Assembly: GCF_011045815.1 (NCBI RefSeq)
Contig: NZ_CP047346.1
Location: forward strand, 1 to 64,000
Reading direction: 5' to 3'
DNA: 64,000 bases
Origin: Proteus vulgaris
GTDB taxonomy: Bacteria > Pseudomonadota > Gammaproteobacteria > Enterobacterales > Enterobacteriaceae
The stretch's first letter is position 1. Every line of letters begins with the position of its first letter. The notes under the pieces are model-generated. The model saw nothing but the letters and a program-made list of their open reading frames with translations, did not search any database and was not told where the DNA came from. Positions 44,985 to 53,552 of this stretch are shown here, piece by piece. Position numbers and translations under genes: made by a program.

Positions 44985-45647
44985 CGCAGTATAGAGTCCT
45001 CAATAGCCGCGATAGGGGCGGCTATGTCTGACATTTCACGAGTTAAAATACTCAGTGCTTTGATGGATGGGCGAGCTTGGACGGCCACTGAGCTAAGTTC
45101 TGTGGCGAATATATCAGCTTCAACGGCGAGCAGTCATTTATCTAAATTATTAGATTGCCAGCTAATCACAGTAGTAGCTCAAGGCAAGCATCGTTATTTT
45201 CGGCTAGCAGGAAAAGATATTGCTGAATTGATGGAAAGTATGATGGGGATCTCCTTAAACCATGGCGTACATGCCAAAGTTTCCACGCCAGTGCATTTAC
45301 GAAAAGCACGTACTTGCTATGATCATTTAGCTGGCGAAGTTGCCGTTAAGATCTATGATTCCCTTTGTCAACAGCAATGGATCACTGAAAATGGTTCAAT
45401 GATCACATTAAGTGGTATTCAATATTTTCATGAAATGGGAATTGACGTTCCTTCCAAACATTCACGTAAAATCTGTTGTGCGTGTTTAGATTGGAGTGAA
45501 CGCCGTTTCCATTTAGGTGGGTACGTTGGAGCCGCATTATTTTCGCTTTATGAATCTAAAGGGTGGTTAACTCGACATCTTGGTTACCGTGAAGTTACCA
45601 TCACGGAAAAAGGTTATGCTGCTTTTAAGACCCACTTTCACATTTAA
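44970..45647 (+). CDS. jemC: ArsR-family regulator of Tn10
   Basis: 225 residues from the ATG at 44970; MSDISRVK at 45024 is an alternative start. Winged [25 protein letters not shown]. The C-terminal half has Cys pairs (KICCACLDW). It is the gene long annotated as jemC beside tetR in Tn10. It overlaps the end of tetR by 23 nt, convergent. Function in the transposon is not established. Confidence 0.85.
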
Positions 45648-46248
45648 GTTGTTTTTCTAATCCGCATATGATCAATTCAAGGCCGAATAAGAAGGCTGGC
45701 TCTGCACCTTGGTGATCAAATAATTCGATAGCTTGTCGTAATAATGGCGGCATACTATCAGTAGTAGGTGTTTCCCTTTCTTCTTTAGCGACTTGATGCT
45801 CTTGATCTTCCAATACGCAACCTAAAGTAAAATGCCCCACAGCGCTGAGTGCATATAATGCATTCTCTAGTGAAAAACCTTGTTGGCATAAAAAGGCTAA
45901 TTGATTTTCGAGAGTTTCATACTGTTTTTCTGTAGGCCGTGTACCTAAATGTACTTTTGCTCCATCGCGATGACTTAGTAAAGCACATCTAAAACTTTTA
46001 GCGTTATTACGTAAAAAATCTTGCCAGCTTTCCCCTTCTAAAGGGCAAAAGTGAGTATGGTGCCTATCTAACATCTCAATGGCTAAGGCGTCGAGCAAAG
46101 CCCGCTTATTTTTTACATGCCAATACAATGTAGGCTGCTCTACACCTAGCTTCTGGGCGAGTTTACGGGTTGTTAAACCTTCGATTCCGACCTCATTAAG
46201 CAGCTCTAATGCGCTGTTAATCACTTTACTTTTATCTAATCTAGACAT
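45625..46248 (-). CDS. tetR(B): tetracycline repressor class B
   Basis: 207 residues, start [14 protein letters not shown] at 46248; an extra Met codon lies directly upstream. [23 protein letters not shown], ligand-domain landmarks [13 protein letters not shown] and [10 protein letters not shown]. The sequence is that of Tn10 TetR. Tetracycline-Mg releases it from the two operators between tetR and tet(B). Confidence 0.97.
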
Positions 46249-46272
46249 CATTAATTCCTAATTTTTGTTGAC

Positions 46273-46321
46273 ACTCTATCATTGATAGAGTTATTTTACC
46301 ACTCCCTATCAGTGATAGAGA
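46273..46321. promoter_or_regulatory. tetO: two tet operators and the divergent tet promoters
   Basis: ACTCTATCATTGATAGAGT (46273-46291) and TCCCTATCAGTGATAGAGA (46303-46321) are the Tn10 operators O1 and O2, 30 bp centre to centre. TTGACA at 46268-46273 overlaps O1. TetR dimers on both sites shut off tetR and tet(B). Confidence 0.96.
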
Positions 46322-46329
46322 AAAGTGAA

Positions 46330-47535
46330 ATGAATAGTTCGACAAAGATCGCATTGGTAATTACGTTACTCGATGCCATGGGGATTGGCCTTATCATGCC
46401 AGTCTTGCCAACGTTATTACGTGAATTTATTGCTTCGGAAGATATCGCTAACCACTTTGGCGTATTGCTTGCACTTTATGCGTTAATGCAGGTTATCTTT
46501 GCTCCTTGGCTTGGAAAAATGTCTGACCGATTTGGTCGGCGCCCAGTGCTGTTGTTGTCATTAATAGGCGCATCGCTGGATTACTTATTGCTGGCTTTTT
46601 CAAGTGCGCTTTGGATGCTGTATTTAGGCCGTTTGCTTTCAGGGATCACAGGAGCTACTGGGGCTGTCGCGGCATCGGTCATTGCCGATACCACCTCAGC
46701 TTCTCAACGCGTGAAGTGGTTCGGTTGGTTAGGGGCAAGTTTTGGGCTTGGTTTAATAGCGGGGCCTATTATTGGTGGTTTTGCAGGAGAGATTTCACCG
46801 CATAGTCCCTTTTTTATCGCTGCGTTGCTAAATATTGTCACTTTCCTTGTGGTTATGTTTTGGTTCCGTGAAACCAAAAATACACGTGATAATACAGATA
46901 CCGAAGTAGGGGTTGAGACGCAATCGAATTCGGTATACATCACTTTATTTAAAACGATGCCCATTTTGTTGATTATTTATTTTTCAGCGCAATTGATAGG
47001 CCAAATTCCCGCAACGGTGTGGGTGCTATTTACCGAAAATCGTTTTGGATGGAATAGCATGATGGTTGGCTTTTCATTAGCGGGTCTTGGTCTTTTACAC
47101 TCAGTATTCCAAGCCTTTGTGGCAGGAAGAATAGCCACTAAATGGGGCGAAAAAACGGCAGTACTGCTCGGATTTATTGCAGATAGTAGTGCATTTGCCT
47201 TTTTAGCGTTTATATCTGAAGGTTGGTTAGTTTTCCCTGTTTTAATTTTATTGGCTGGTGGTGGGATCGCTTTACCTGCATTACAGGGAGTGATGTCTAT
47301 CCAAACAAAGAGTCATCAGCAAGGTGCTTTACAGGGATTATTGGTGAGCCTTACCAATGCAACCGGTGTTATTGGCCCATTACTGTTTGCTGTTATTTAT
47401 AATCATTCACTACCAATTTGGGATGGCTGGATTTGGATTATTGGTTTAGCGTTTTACTGTATTATTATCCTGCTATCGATGACCTTCATGTTAACCCCTC
47501 AAGCTCAGGGGAGTAAACAGGAGACAAGTGCTTAG
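46330..47535 (+). CDS. tet(B): tetracycline efflux pump Tet(B)
   Basis: 401 residues, the length of Tn10 TetA(B), recognisable throughout (MNSSTKIALVITLLDAMGIG). Twelve membrane segments; motif A GKMSDRFGRRPVLL in loop 2-3. It exchanges tetracycline-Mg for protons, including minocycline for this class. Controlled by TetR. No interruption seen, so a resistance phenotype is expected. Confidence 0.97.
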   Translation: MNSSTKIALVITLLDAMGIGLIMPVLPTLLREFIASEDIANHFGVLLALYALMQVIFAPWLGKMSDRFGRRPVLLLSLIGASLDYLLLAFSSALWMLYLGRLLSGITGATGAVAASVIADTTSASQRVKWFGWLGASFGLGLIAGPIIGGFAGEISPHSPFFIAALLNIVTFLVVMFWFRETKNTRDNTDTEVGVETQSNSVYITLFKTMPILLIIYFSAQLIGQIPATVWVLFTENRFGWNSMMVGFSLAGLGLLHSVFQAFVAGRIATKWGEKTAVLLGFIADSSAFAFLAFISEGWLVFPVLILLAGGGIALPALQGVMSIQTKSHQQGALQGLLVSLTNATGVIGPLLFAVIYNHSLPIWDGWIWIIGLAFYCIIILLSMTFMLTPQAQGSKQETSA

Positions 47536-47577
47536 TTATTTCGTCACCAAATGATGTTATTCCGCGAAATATAATGA

Positions 47578-47607
47578 CCCTCTTGATAACCCAAGAGGGC
47601 ATTTTTT
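47578..47607. terminator. bidirectional terminator between tet(B) and tetC
   Basis: Stem CCCTCTTG/CAAGAGGG with a 6-base loop and T-rich tail on the right. It separates the converging tet(B) and tetC genes. Confidence 0.85.
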
Positions 47608-47647
47608 ACGATAAAGAAGATTTAGCTTCAAATAAAACCTATCTATT

Positions 47648-47952
47648 TTATTTATCTTTCAAGCTCAATAAAAAGCCGCGGTAAATAGCAATAAATTGGC
47701 CTTTTTTATCGGCAAGCTCTTTTAGGTTTTTCGCATGTATTGCGATATGCATAAACCAGCCATTGAGTAAGTTTTTAAGCACATCATCATCATAAGCTTT
47801 AAGTTGGTTCTCTTGGATCAATTTGCTGACAATGGCGTTTACCTTACCAGTAATGTATTCAAGGCTAATTTTTTCAAGTTCATTCCAACCAATGATAGGC
47901 ATCACTTCTTGGATAGGGATAAGGTTTTTATTATTATCAATAATATAATCAA
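47648..47952 (-). pseudogene. tetC: Tn10 TetC regulator, N-terminus removed by IS1
   Basis: The frame LIPIQEVMPIIGWNELEKIS through LKELADKKGQFIAIYRGFLL is the C-terminal half of TetC, the TetR-like repressor of tetD. It is cut at 47952 by IS1. The HTH and tetD are gone. No start codon in place. Confidence 0.88.
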
Positions 47953-48007
47953 GGTGATGCTGCCAACTTACTGATTTAGTGTATGATGGTGTTTTTGAGG
48001 TGCTCCA

Positions 48008-48283
48008 GTGGCTTCTGTTTCTATCAGCTGTCCCTCCTGTTCAGCTACTGACGGGGTGGTGCGTAACGGCAAAAGCACCGCCGGACATCAGCGCTATCTC
48101 TGCTCTCACTGCCGTAAAACATGGCAACTGCAGTTCACTTACACCGCTTCTCAACCCGGTACGCACCAGAAAATCATTGATATGGCCATGAATGGCGTTG
48201 GATGCCGGGCAACCGCCCGCATTATGGGCGTTGGCCTCAACACGATTTTCCGCCATTTAAAAAACTCAGGCCGCAGTCGGTAA
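48008..48283 (+). CDS. insA: IS1 InsA
   Basis: 91 residues with the zinc-finger CPSCSATDGVVRNG and HTH (CRATARIMGVGLNTIFRHLK). It binds the IS1 ends and represses its promoter. A -1 shift in an A6C run (at KN, 48259-48265) makes the InsAB' transposase. Confidence 0.95.
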   Translation: MASVSISCPSCSATDGVVRNGKSTAGHQRYLCSHCRKTWQLQFTYTASQPGTHQKIIDMAMNGVGCRATARIMGVGLNTIFRHLKNSGRSR

Positions 48284-48705
48284 CCTCGCGCATACAGCCG
48301 GGCAGTGACGTCATCGTCTGCGCGGAAATGGACGAACAGTGGGGATACGTCGGGGCTAAATCGCGCCAGCGCTGGCTGTTTTACGCGTATGACAGGCTCC
48401 GGAAGACGGTTGTTGCGCACGTATTCGGTGAACGCACTATGGCGACGCTGGGGCGTCTTATGAGCCTGCTGTCACCCTTTGACGTGGTGATATGGATGAC
48501 GGATGGCTGGCCGCTGTATGAATCCCGCCTGAAGGGAAAGCTGCACGTAATCAGCAAGCGATATACGCAGCGAATTGAGCGGCATAACCTGAATCTGAGG
48601 CAGCACCTGGCACGGCTGGGACGGAAGTCGCTGTCGTTCTCAAAATCGGTGGAGCTGCATGACAAAGTCATCGGGCATTATCTGAACATAAAACACTATC
48701 AATAA
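48202..48705 (+). CDS. insB: IS1 InsB (InsAB' transposase frame)
   Basis: 167 residues ending HLARLGRKSLSFSKSVELHD. Catalytic DDE-like residues are in ICAEMDEQWGYVGA and WMTDGWPLYES. Translated by frameshifting from insA. Intact. Confidence 0.94.
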   Translation: MPGNRPHYGRWPQHDFPPFKKLRPQSVTSRIQPGSDVIVCAEMDEQWGYVGAKSRQRWLFYAYDRLRKTVVAHVFGERTMATLGRLMSLLSPFDVVIWMTDGWPLYESRLKGKLHVISKRYTQRIERHNLNLRQHLARLGRKSLSFSKSVELHDKVIGHYLNIKHYQ

Positions 48706-48722
48706 GTTGGAGTCATTACCCC

Positions 48723-48779
48723 CCGGACGAGTGGGAATCCATGGTAGGGATTTTTACCGAAATGGAAGAACACTATTAG
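48723..48779 (+). pseudogene. C-terminal scrap of an unknown gene between IS1 and Tn21
   Basis: PDEWESMVGIFTEMEEHY then TAG. The stop's G is also the first base of the Tn21 terminal repeat. The 58 bp are the only DNA left of the replicon into which Tn21 inserted. Family not recognised; a Tn9/Tn2670 origin is possible. Confidence 0.5.
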
Positions 48780-48816
48780 GGGGCACCTCAGAAAACGGAA
48801 AATAAAGCACGCTAAG
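48779..48816. repeat. Tn21 terminal inverted repeat (mer end)
   Basis: 38 bp starting GGGGGCACCTCAG and ending AAAGCACGCTAAG, the mer-side end of Tn21-family transposons. It contains the stop codon of merR, as in Tn21. The tnp end of Tn21 is not in the window. Confidence 0.95.
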
Positions 48817-49246
48817 GCATAGCTGACCTTGCCAGGCCTGCTTCGCCCTGTAGTGACGCGATCAACGGGCAGGAAACATTCCCCTTTCGTGCATGGCAGG
48901 CGCACACGAGTTCAGACAGCACGGTTTCCATGCGCGCCAAGTCGGCCATCTTCTCGCGCACGTCCTTGAGCTTGTGTTCGGCCAGGCTGCTGGCCTCCTC
49001 GCAGTGGGTGCCATCGTCGAGCCGCAACAGCTCGGCAATCTCGTCCAGACTGAACCCCAGCCGCTGTGCCGATTTCACGAATTTCACCCGAACCACGTCC
49101 GCCTCCCCATAGCGGCGGATGCTGCCGTAAGGCTTGTCCGGTTCCCGCAACAGGCCCTTGCGCTGATAGAAGCGGATTGTCTCCACGTTGACCCCGGCCG
49201 CCTTGGCAAAAACGCCAATGGTCAGGTTTTCCAAATTATTTTCCAT
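48812..49246 (-). CDS. merR: mercury-responsive regulator
   Basis: 144 residues, start [18 protein letters not shown] at 49246. [18 protein letters not shown], and the Hg-binding cysteines in THCEEAS and [15 protein letters not shown]. It twists the 19-bp-spaced mer promoter into use on binding Hg(II). Divergent from merT. Confidence 0.97.
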
Positions 49247-49251
49247 ATCGC

Positions 49252-49282
49252 TTGACTCCGTACATGAGTACGGAAGTAAGGT
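49252..49282 (+). promoter_or_regulatory. mer operator-promoter
   Basis: -35 TTGACT (49252-49257) and -10 TAAGGT (49277-49282) with the unusual 19-bp spacing. The MerR dyad CCGTAC-ATGA-GTACGG lies between them. Confidence 0.95.
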
Positions 49283-49317
49283 TACGCTATCCAATCCAAA
49301 TTCAAAAGGGCCAACGT

Positions 49318-49668
49318 ATGTCTGAACCACAAAACGGGCGCGGTGCGCTCTTCGCCGGCGGGCTGGCCGCCATTCTTGCATCGACCTGCTGCCTGGGGCC
49401 GCTAGTACTGGTCGCCCTGGGCTTCTCCGGTGCTTGGATCGGCAACCTGACGGTGCTGGAACCCTATCGACCGTTGTTCATCGGCGCGGCGCTAGTGGCG
49501 CTGTTCTTCGCCTGGAAGCGGATTTACCGGCCCGTGCAGGCATGCAAGCCAGGTGAGGTCTGCGCGATTCCGCAGGTGCGCGCCACCTACAAGCTGATTT
49601 TCTGGATCGTGGCCGTGCTGGTCCTGGTCGCGCTTGGATTTCCCTATGTCGTTCCATTTTTCTATTAA
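49318..49668 (+). CDS. merT: mercuric ion transporter
   Basis: 116 residues with three membrane segments. Cys24-Cys25 in STCCLGP on the first helix and the cytoplasmic pair in QACKPGEVC pass Hg(II) inwards. First gene of the mer operon; Tn21 type. Confidence 0.97.
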
Positions 49669-49681
49669 CCAGGAGTTCATC

Positions 49682-49957
49682 ATGAAGAAACTGTTTGCCT
49701 CCCTTGCCCTCGCCGCCGCTGTTGCCCCGGTGTGGGCCGCTACCCAGACCGTCACGCTAGCGGTTCCCGGCATGACTTGCGCCGCCTGCCCGATCACAGT
49801 CAAGAAAGCGCTCTCCAAGGTCGAAGGCGTGAGCAAGGTCGATGTGGGCTTCGAGAAGCGCGAGGCCGTCGTCACTTTTGACGACACCAAGGCCAGCGTA
49901 CAGAAGCTGACCAAGGCCACCGCAGACGCCGGCTATCCGTCCAGCGTCAAGCAGTGA
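49682..49957 (+). CDS. merP: periplasmic mercury-binding protein
   Basis: 91 residues: signal peptide (LASLALAAAVAPVWA) and an HMA fold with GMTCAACP, whose two Cys bind Hg(II) and hand it to MerT. 13 bp after merT. Confidence 0.97.
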   Translation: MKKLFASLALAAAVAPVWAATQTVTLAVPGMTCAACPITVKKALSKVEGVSKVDVGFEKREAVVTFDDTKASVQKLTKATADAGYPSSVKQ

Positions 49958-49992
49958 GCCAGCAAGCCAACGACAACAGCGAGAGCCGCTTC

Positions 49993-50415
49993 ATGGGACT
50001 GATGACACGCATTGCCGATAAAACCGGCGCGCTCGGCAGCGTCGTTTCCGCGATGGGCTGCGCCGCCTGCTTTCCAGCCCTCGCCAGCTTCGGCGCGGCC
50101 ATCGGGCTGGGCTTCTTGAGCCAGTACGAGGGACTGTTCATCAGCCGCCTGCTGCCGCTGTTTGCCGCGCTGGCCTTCCTGGCGAACGCGCTGGGTTGGT
50201 TCAGTCATCGGCAATGGCTGCGCAGTCTGCTCGGCATGATCGGCCCGGCCATCGTGTTTGCGGCCACGGTCTGGCTGCTCGGCAACTGGTGGACGGCGAA
50301 CCTGATGTACGTCGGCCTGGCCTTGATGATTGGGGTGTCGATCTGGGACTTCGTGTCGCCGGCGCATCGCCGTTGCGGACCGGACGGCTGCGAACTCCCC
50401 GCCAAGCGCTTGTGA
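49993..50415 (+). CDS. merC: mercury transport membrane protein
   Basis: 140 residues from MGLMTRIADKTGAL at 49993, the Tn21 start; an upstream GTG overlapping merP is possible. Four membrane segments with the Cys pair in MGCAACFPAL. Its presence marks a Tn21-type, not Tn501-type, operon. Confidence 0.95.
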   Translation: MGLMTRIADKTGALGSVVSAMGCAACFPALASFGAAIGLGFLSQYEGLFISRLLPLFAALAFLANALGWFSHRQWLRSLLGMIGPAIVFAATVWLLGNWWTANLMYVGLALMIGVSIWDFVSPAHRRCGPDGCELPAKRL

Positions 50416-50466
50416 AAGACGGCTGACCGTGCGACACGGCGGCCCACACGAATAAGGAACGATGGT

Positions 50467-52161
50467 ATGAGCACTCTCAAAATCACCGGCATGACTTGCG
50501 ACTCGTGCGCAGTGCATGTCAAGGACGCCCTGGAGAAAGTGCCCGGCGTGCAATCAGCGGATGTCTCCTACGCCAAGGGCAGCGCCAAGCTCGCCATTGA
50601 GGTCGGCACGTCACCCGACGCGCTGACGGCCGCTGTAGCTGGACTCGGTTATCGGGCCACGCTGGCCGATGCCCCCTCAGTTTCGACGCCGGGCGGATTG
50701 CTCGACAAGATGCGCGATCTGCTGGGCAGAAACGACAAGACGGGTAGCAGCGGCGCATTGCATATCGCCGTCATCGGCAGCGGCGGGGCCGCGATGGCAG
50801 CGGCGCTGAAGGCCGTCGAGCAAGGCGCACGTGTCACGCTGATCGAGCGCGGCACCATCGGCGGCACCTGCGTCAATGTCGGTTGTGTGCCGTCCAAGAT
50901 CATGATCCGCGCCGCCCATATCGCCCATCTGCGCCGGGAAAGCCCGTTCGATGGCGGCATCGCCGCTACCACGCCGACCATCCAGCGCACGGCGCTGCTG
51001 GCCCAGCAGCAGGCCCGCGTCGATGAACTGCGCCACGCCAAGTACGAAGGCATCTTGGAGGGCAATCCGGCGATCACTGTGCTGCACGGCTCCGCCCGCT
51101 TTAAGGACAATCGCAACCTGATCGTGCAACTCAACGACGGCGGCGAGCGCGTGGTGGCATTCGACCGCTGCCTGATCGCCACCGGCGCGAGCCCGGCCGT
51201 GCCGCCGATTCCCGGCCTGAAAGACACTCCGTACTGGACTTCCACTGAAGCGCTGGTCAGCGAGACGATTCCTAAGCGCCTGGCCGTGATTGGCTCATCA
51301 GTGGTGGCGCTGGAGCTGGCGCAGGCGTTCGCCCGACTCGGAGCGAAGGTGACGATCCTGGCTCGCAGCACGCTGTTCTTCCGCGAAGACCCAGCTATAG
51401 GCGAAGCCGTCACGGCCGCATTCCGCATGGAGGGCATCGAGGTGAGGGAACACACCCAGGCCAGCCAGGTCGCGTATATCAATGGTGAAGGGGACGGCGA
51501 ATTCGTGCTCACCACGGCGCACGGCGAACTGCGCGCCGACAAGCTGCTGGTCGCCACCGGCCGCGCGCCCAACACACGCAAGCTGGCACTGGATGCGACG
51601 GGCGTCACGCTCACCCCGCAAGGCGCTATCGTCATCGACCCCGGCATGCGTACAAGCGTGGAACACATCTACGCCGCAGGCGACTGCACCGACCAGCCGC
51701 AGTTCGTCTATGTGGCGGCAGCGGCCGGCACTCGCGCCGCGATCAACATGACCGGCGGTGACGCGGCCCTGAACCTGACCGCGATGCCGGCCGTGGTGTT
51801 CACCGACCCGCAAGTGGCGACCGTAGGCTACAGCGAGGCGGAAGCGCACCATGACGGCATCAAAACTGATAGTCGCACGCTAACGCTGGACAACGTGCCG
51901 CGCGCGCTCGCCAACTTCGACACGCGCGGCTTCATCAAACTGGTGGTTGAAGAAGGCAGCGGACGACTGATCGGCGTGCAGGCAGTGGCCCCGGAAGCGG
52001 GCGAACTGATCCAGACGGCCGCACTGGCGATTCGCAACCGGATGACGGTGCAGGAACTGGCCGACCAGTTGTTCCCCTACCTGACGATGGTCGAAGGGTT
52101 GAAGCTCGCGGCGCAGACCTTCAACAAGGATGTGAAGCAGCTTTCCTGCTGCGCCGGGTGA
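50467..52161 (+). CDS. merA: mercuric reductase
   Basis: 564 residues. N-terminal HMA domain (ITGMTCDSCAVH), FAD site VIGSGGAAMAAALKA, redox pair GGTCVNVGCVPSK, NADPH site VIGSSVVALELAQAFARLGA, and the C-terminal Cys pair LSCCAG. Reduces Hg(II) to volatile Hg(0) in the cytoplasm with NADPH. Same length as Tn21 MerA and uninterrupted. Confidence 0.97.
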   Translation: MSTLKITGMTCDSCAVHVKDALEKVPGVQSADVSYAKGSAKLAIEVGTSPDALTAAVAGLGYRATLADAPSVSTPGGLLDKMRDLLGRNDKTGSSGALHIAVIGSGGAAMAAALKAVEQGARVTLIERGTIGGTCVNVGCVPSKIMIRAAHIAHLRRESPFDGGIAATTPTIQRTALLAQQQARVDELRHAKYEGILEGNPAITVLHGSARFKDNRNLIVQLNDGGERVVAFDRCLIATGASPAVPPIPGLKDTPYWTSTEALVSETIPKRLAVIGSSVVALELAQAFARLGAKVTILARSTLFFREDPAIGEAVTAAFRMEGIEVREHTQASQVAYINGEGDGEFVLTTAHGELRADKLLVATGRAPNTRKLALDATGVTLTPQGAIVIDPGMRTSVEHIYAAGDCTDQPQFVYVAAAAGTRAAINMTGGDAALNLTAMPAVVFTDPQVATVGYSEAEAHHDGIKTDSRTLTLDNVPRALANFDTRGFIKLVVEEGSGRLIGVQAVAPEAGELIQTAALAIRNRMTVQELADQLFPYLTMVEGLKLAAQTFNKDVKQLSCCAG

Positions 52162-52178
52162 GGACAAGGAGGTGTGCG

Positions 52179-52541
52179 ATGAGCGCCTACACGGTATCGC
52201 AACTGGCCCATAACGCTGGGGTGAGCGTACATATCGTGCGCGACTACCTGGTGCGCGGCTTGTTACGGCCGGTGGCCTGCACCACGGGCGGCTACGGCGT
52301 GTTCGACGATGCGGCCTTGCAACGGCTGTGCTTCGTGCGCGCGGCCTTCGAGGCGGGTATCGGCCTGGATGCCCTGGCGCGGCTGTGCCGTGCGCTCGAC
52401 GCAGCGGACGGCGCACAAGCCGCAGCGCAGCTTGCCGTGCTGCGCCAGTTGGTCGAGCGGCGGCGCGCGGCGTTGGCCCATCTGGACGCGCAACTGGCCT
52501 CCATGCCAGCCGAGCGGGCGCACGAGGAGGCATTGCCGTGA
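52179..52541 (+). CDS. merD: mer operon coregulator
   Basis: 120 residues, MerR-like HTH (SQLAHNAGVSVHIVRDYLVR) without the Hg cysteines. It helps turn off the operon by displacing MerR. AAGGAGG precedes the ATG. Confidence 0.96.
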   Translation: MSAYTVSQLAHNAGVSVHIVRDYLVRGLLRPVACTTGGYGVFDDAALQRLCFVRAAFEAGIGLDALARLCRALDAADGAQAAAQLAVLRQLVERRRAALAHLDAQLASMPAERAHEEALP

Positions 52542-52774
52542 ACGCCCCTGACAAACTGCCGCCCGAGACGCGCCAACCCGTTTCCGGCTACCTGTGGGGT
52601 GCGCTGGCCGTGTTGACCTGCCCCTGCCATCTGCCGATTCTCGCCGCCGTGCTGGCCGGGACGACCGCCGGTGCCTTCCTTGGCGAGCATTGGGGTGTTG
52701 CCGCGCTCGCGCTGACCGGCTTGTTCGTTCTGGCCGTAACGCGGCTGCTGCGCGCCTTCCGGGGCGGATCATGA
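52538..52774 (+). CDS. merE: broad mercury transporter
   Basis: 78 residues from a GTG overlapping the merD stop. Two membrane segments with CPCHLPILAAVLAG carrying the Cys pair. Takes up Hg(II) and organomercurials. Confidence 0.95.
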   Translation: MNAPDKLPPETRQPVSGYLWGALAVLTCPCHLPILAAVLAGTTAGAFLGEHWGVAALALTGLFVLAVTRLLRAFRGGS

Positions 52775-53411
52775 CGAGTTCGCAGCCCGCCGGATGGACG
52801 GCGGCCGAGTTGGCGCAGGCGGCGGCGCGCGGACAGCTTGACCTGCATTACCAGCCGCTGGTCGATCTGCGCGATCACCGGATCGCTGGCGCGGAAGCGT
52901 TGATGCGCTGGCGGCATCCGAGGCTTGGCCTGTTGCCGCCCGGCCAGTTCCTGCCGCTGGCCGAGTCGTTCGGCCTGATGCCGGAAATAGGCGCGTGGGT
53001 GCTGGGCGAGGCCTGTCGCCAGATGCACAAGTGGCAAGGACCGGCATGGCAACCGTTCCGTCTTGCCATCAATGTGTCCGCCAGCCAGGTTGGGCCAACG
53101 TTCGACGACGAGGTAAAGCGGGTGCTGGCCGATATGGCCCTGCCCGCCGAGCTTCTGGAGATCGAACTGACCGAATCGGTCGCATTCGGCAATCCAGCCC
53201 TGTTCGCCAGTTTCGACGCCTTGCGCGCCATCGGCGTGCGCTTCGCCGCCGACGACTTCGGCACCGGCTATTCCTGCCTGCAACATCTGAAATGCTGCCC
53301 CATCACCACATTGAAAATCGACCAATCCTTTGTCGCTAGGCTCCCGGATGATGCCCGTGACCAAACTATCGTGCGGGCGGTGATCCAGCTCGCGCACGGG
53401 CTGGGCATGGA
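52771..53411 (+). pseudogene. urf2: EAL-domain protein Urf2, cut by the integron platform
   Basis: Residues 1-213 of an EAL phosphodiesterase-like domain: HYQPLVDLRDHRIAGAEALM, FAADDFGTGYSCL and KIDQSFVARL. The usual EAL triplet reads EAL in GAEALMRW. At 53412 the IRt of the tni module begins and the frame picks up foreign residues. This is the In2 insertion point in Tn21. Confidence 0.9.
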
Positions 53412-53436
53412 TGTCATTTTCAGAAGACGACTGCAC
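53412..53436. repeat. IRt, 25-bp end of the Tn402/In2 tni module
   Basis: Begins TGTCATTTTCAGAAGACGAC. Related 19-bp TniA-binding words recur just inside (TGATTGGGCG, then CAATATCAGAAGTGATCTG). It marks the tniA-side boundary of the class 1 integron backbone. Confidence 0.93.
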
Positions 53437-53552
53437 CAGTTGATTGGGCGTAATGGCTGTTGTGCAGCCAGCTCCTGACAGTTCAATATCAGAAGTGATC
53501 TGCACCAATCTCGACTATGCTCAATACTCGTGTGCACCAAAGCGAGGTGAGC

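Larger units (their letters stand above)
47953..48720 (+). mobile_element. IS1
   Basis: Exactly 768 bp, from GGTGATGCTGCCAACTTA to AATAAGTTGGAGTCATTACC, the known IS1 length and ends. The 9-bp flanks TATAATCAA and CCCCGGACG differ, so an adjacent deletion has taken one side. It joins Tn10 to the Tn21 end. Confidence 0.97.

Noticed and set aside
50649..51668. 339-codon reverse frame over merA
   Set aside because: High-GC shadow frame; merA on the plus strand is certain.
52588..53508. 306-codon reverse frame over merE and urf2
   Set aside because: Shadow frame in GC-rich DNA crossing an insertion junction; no coherent domain.
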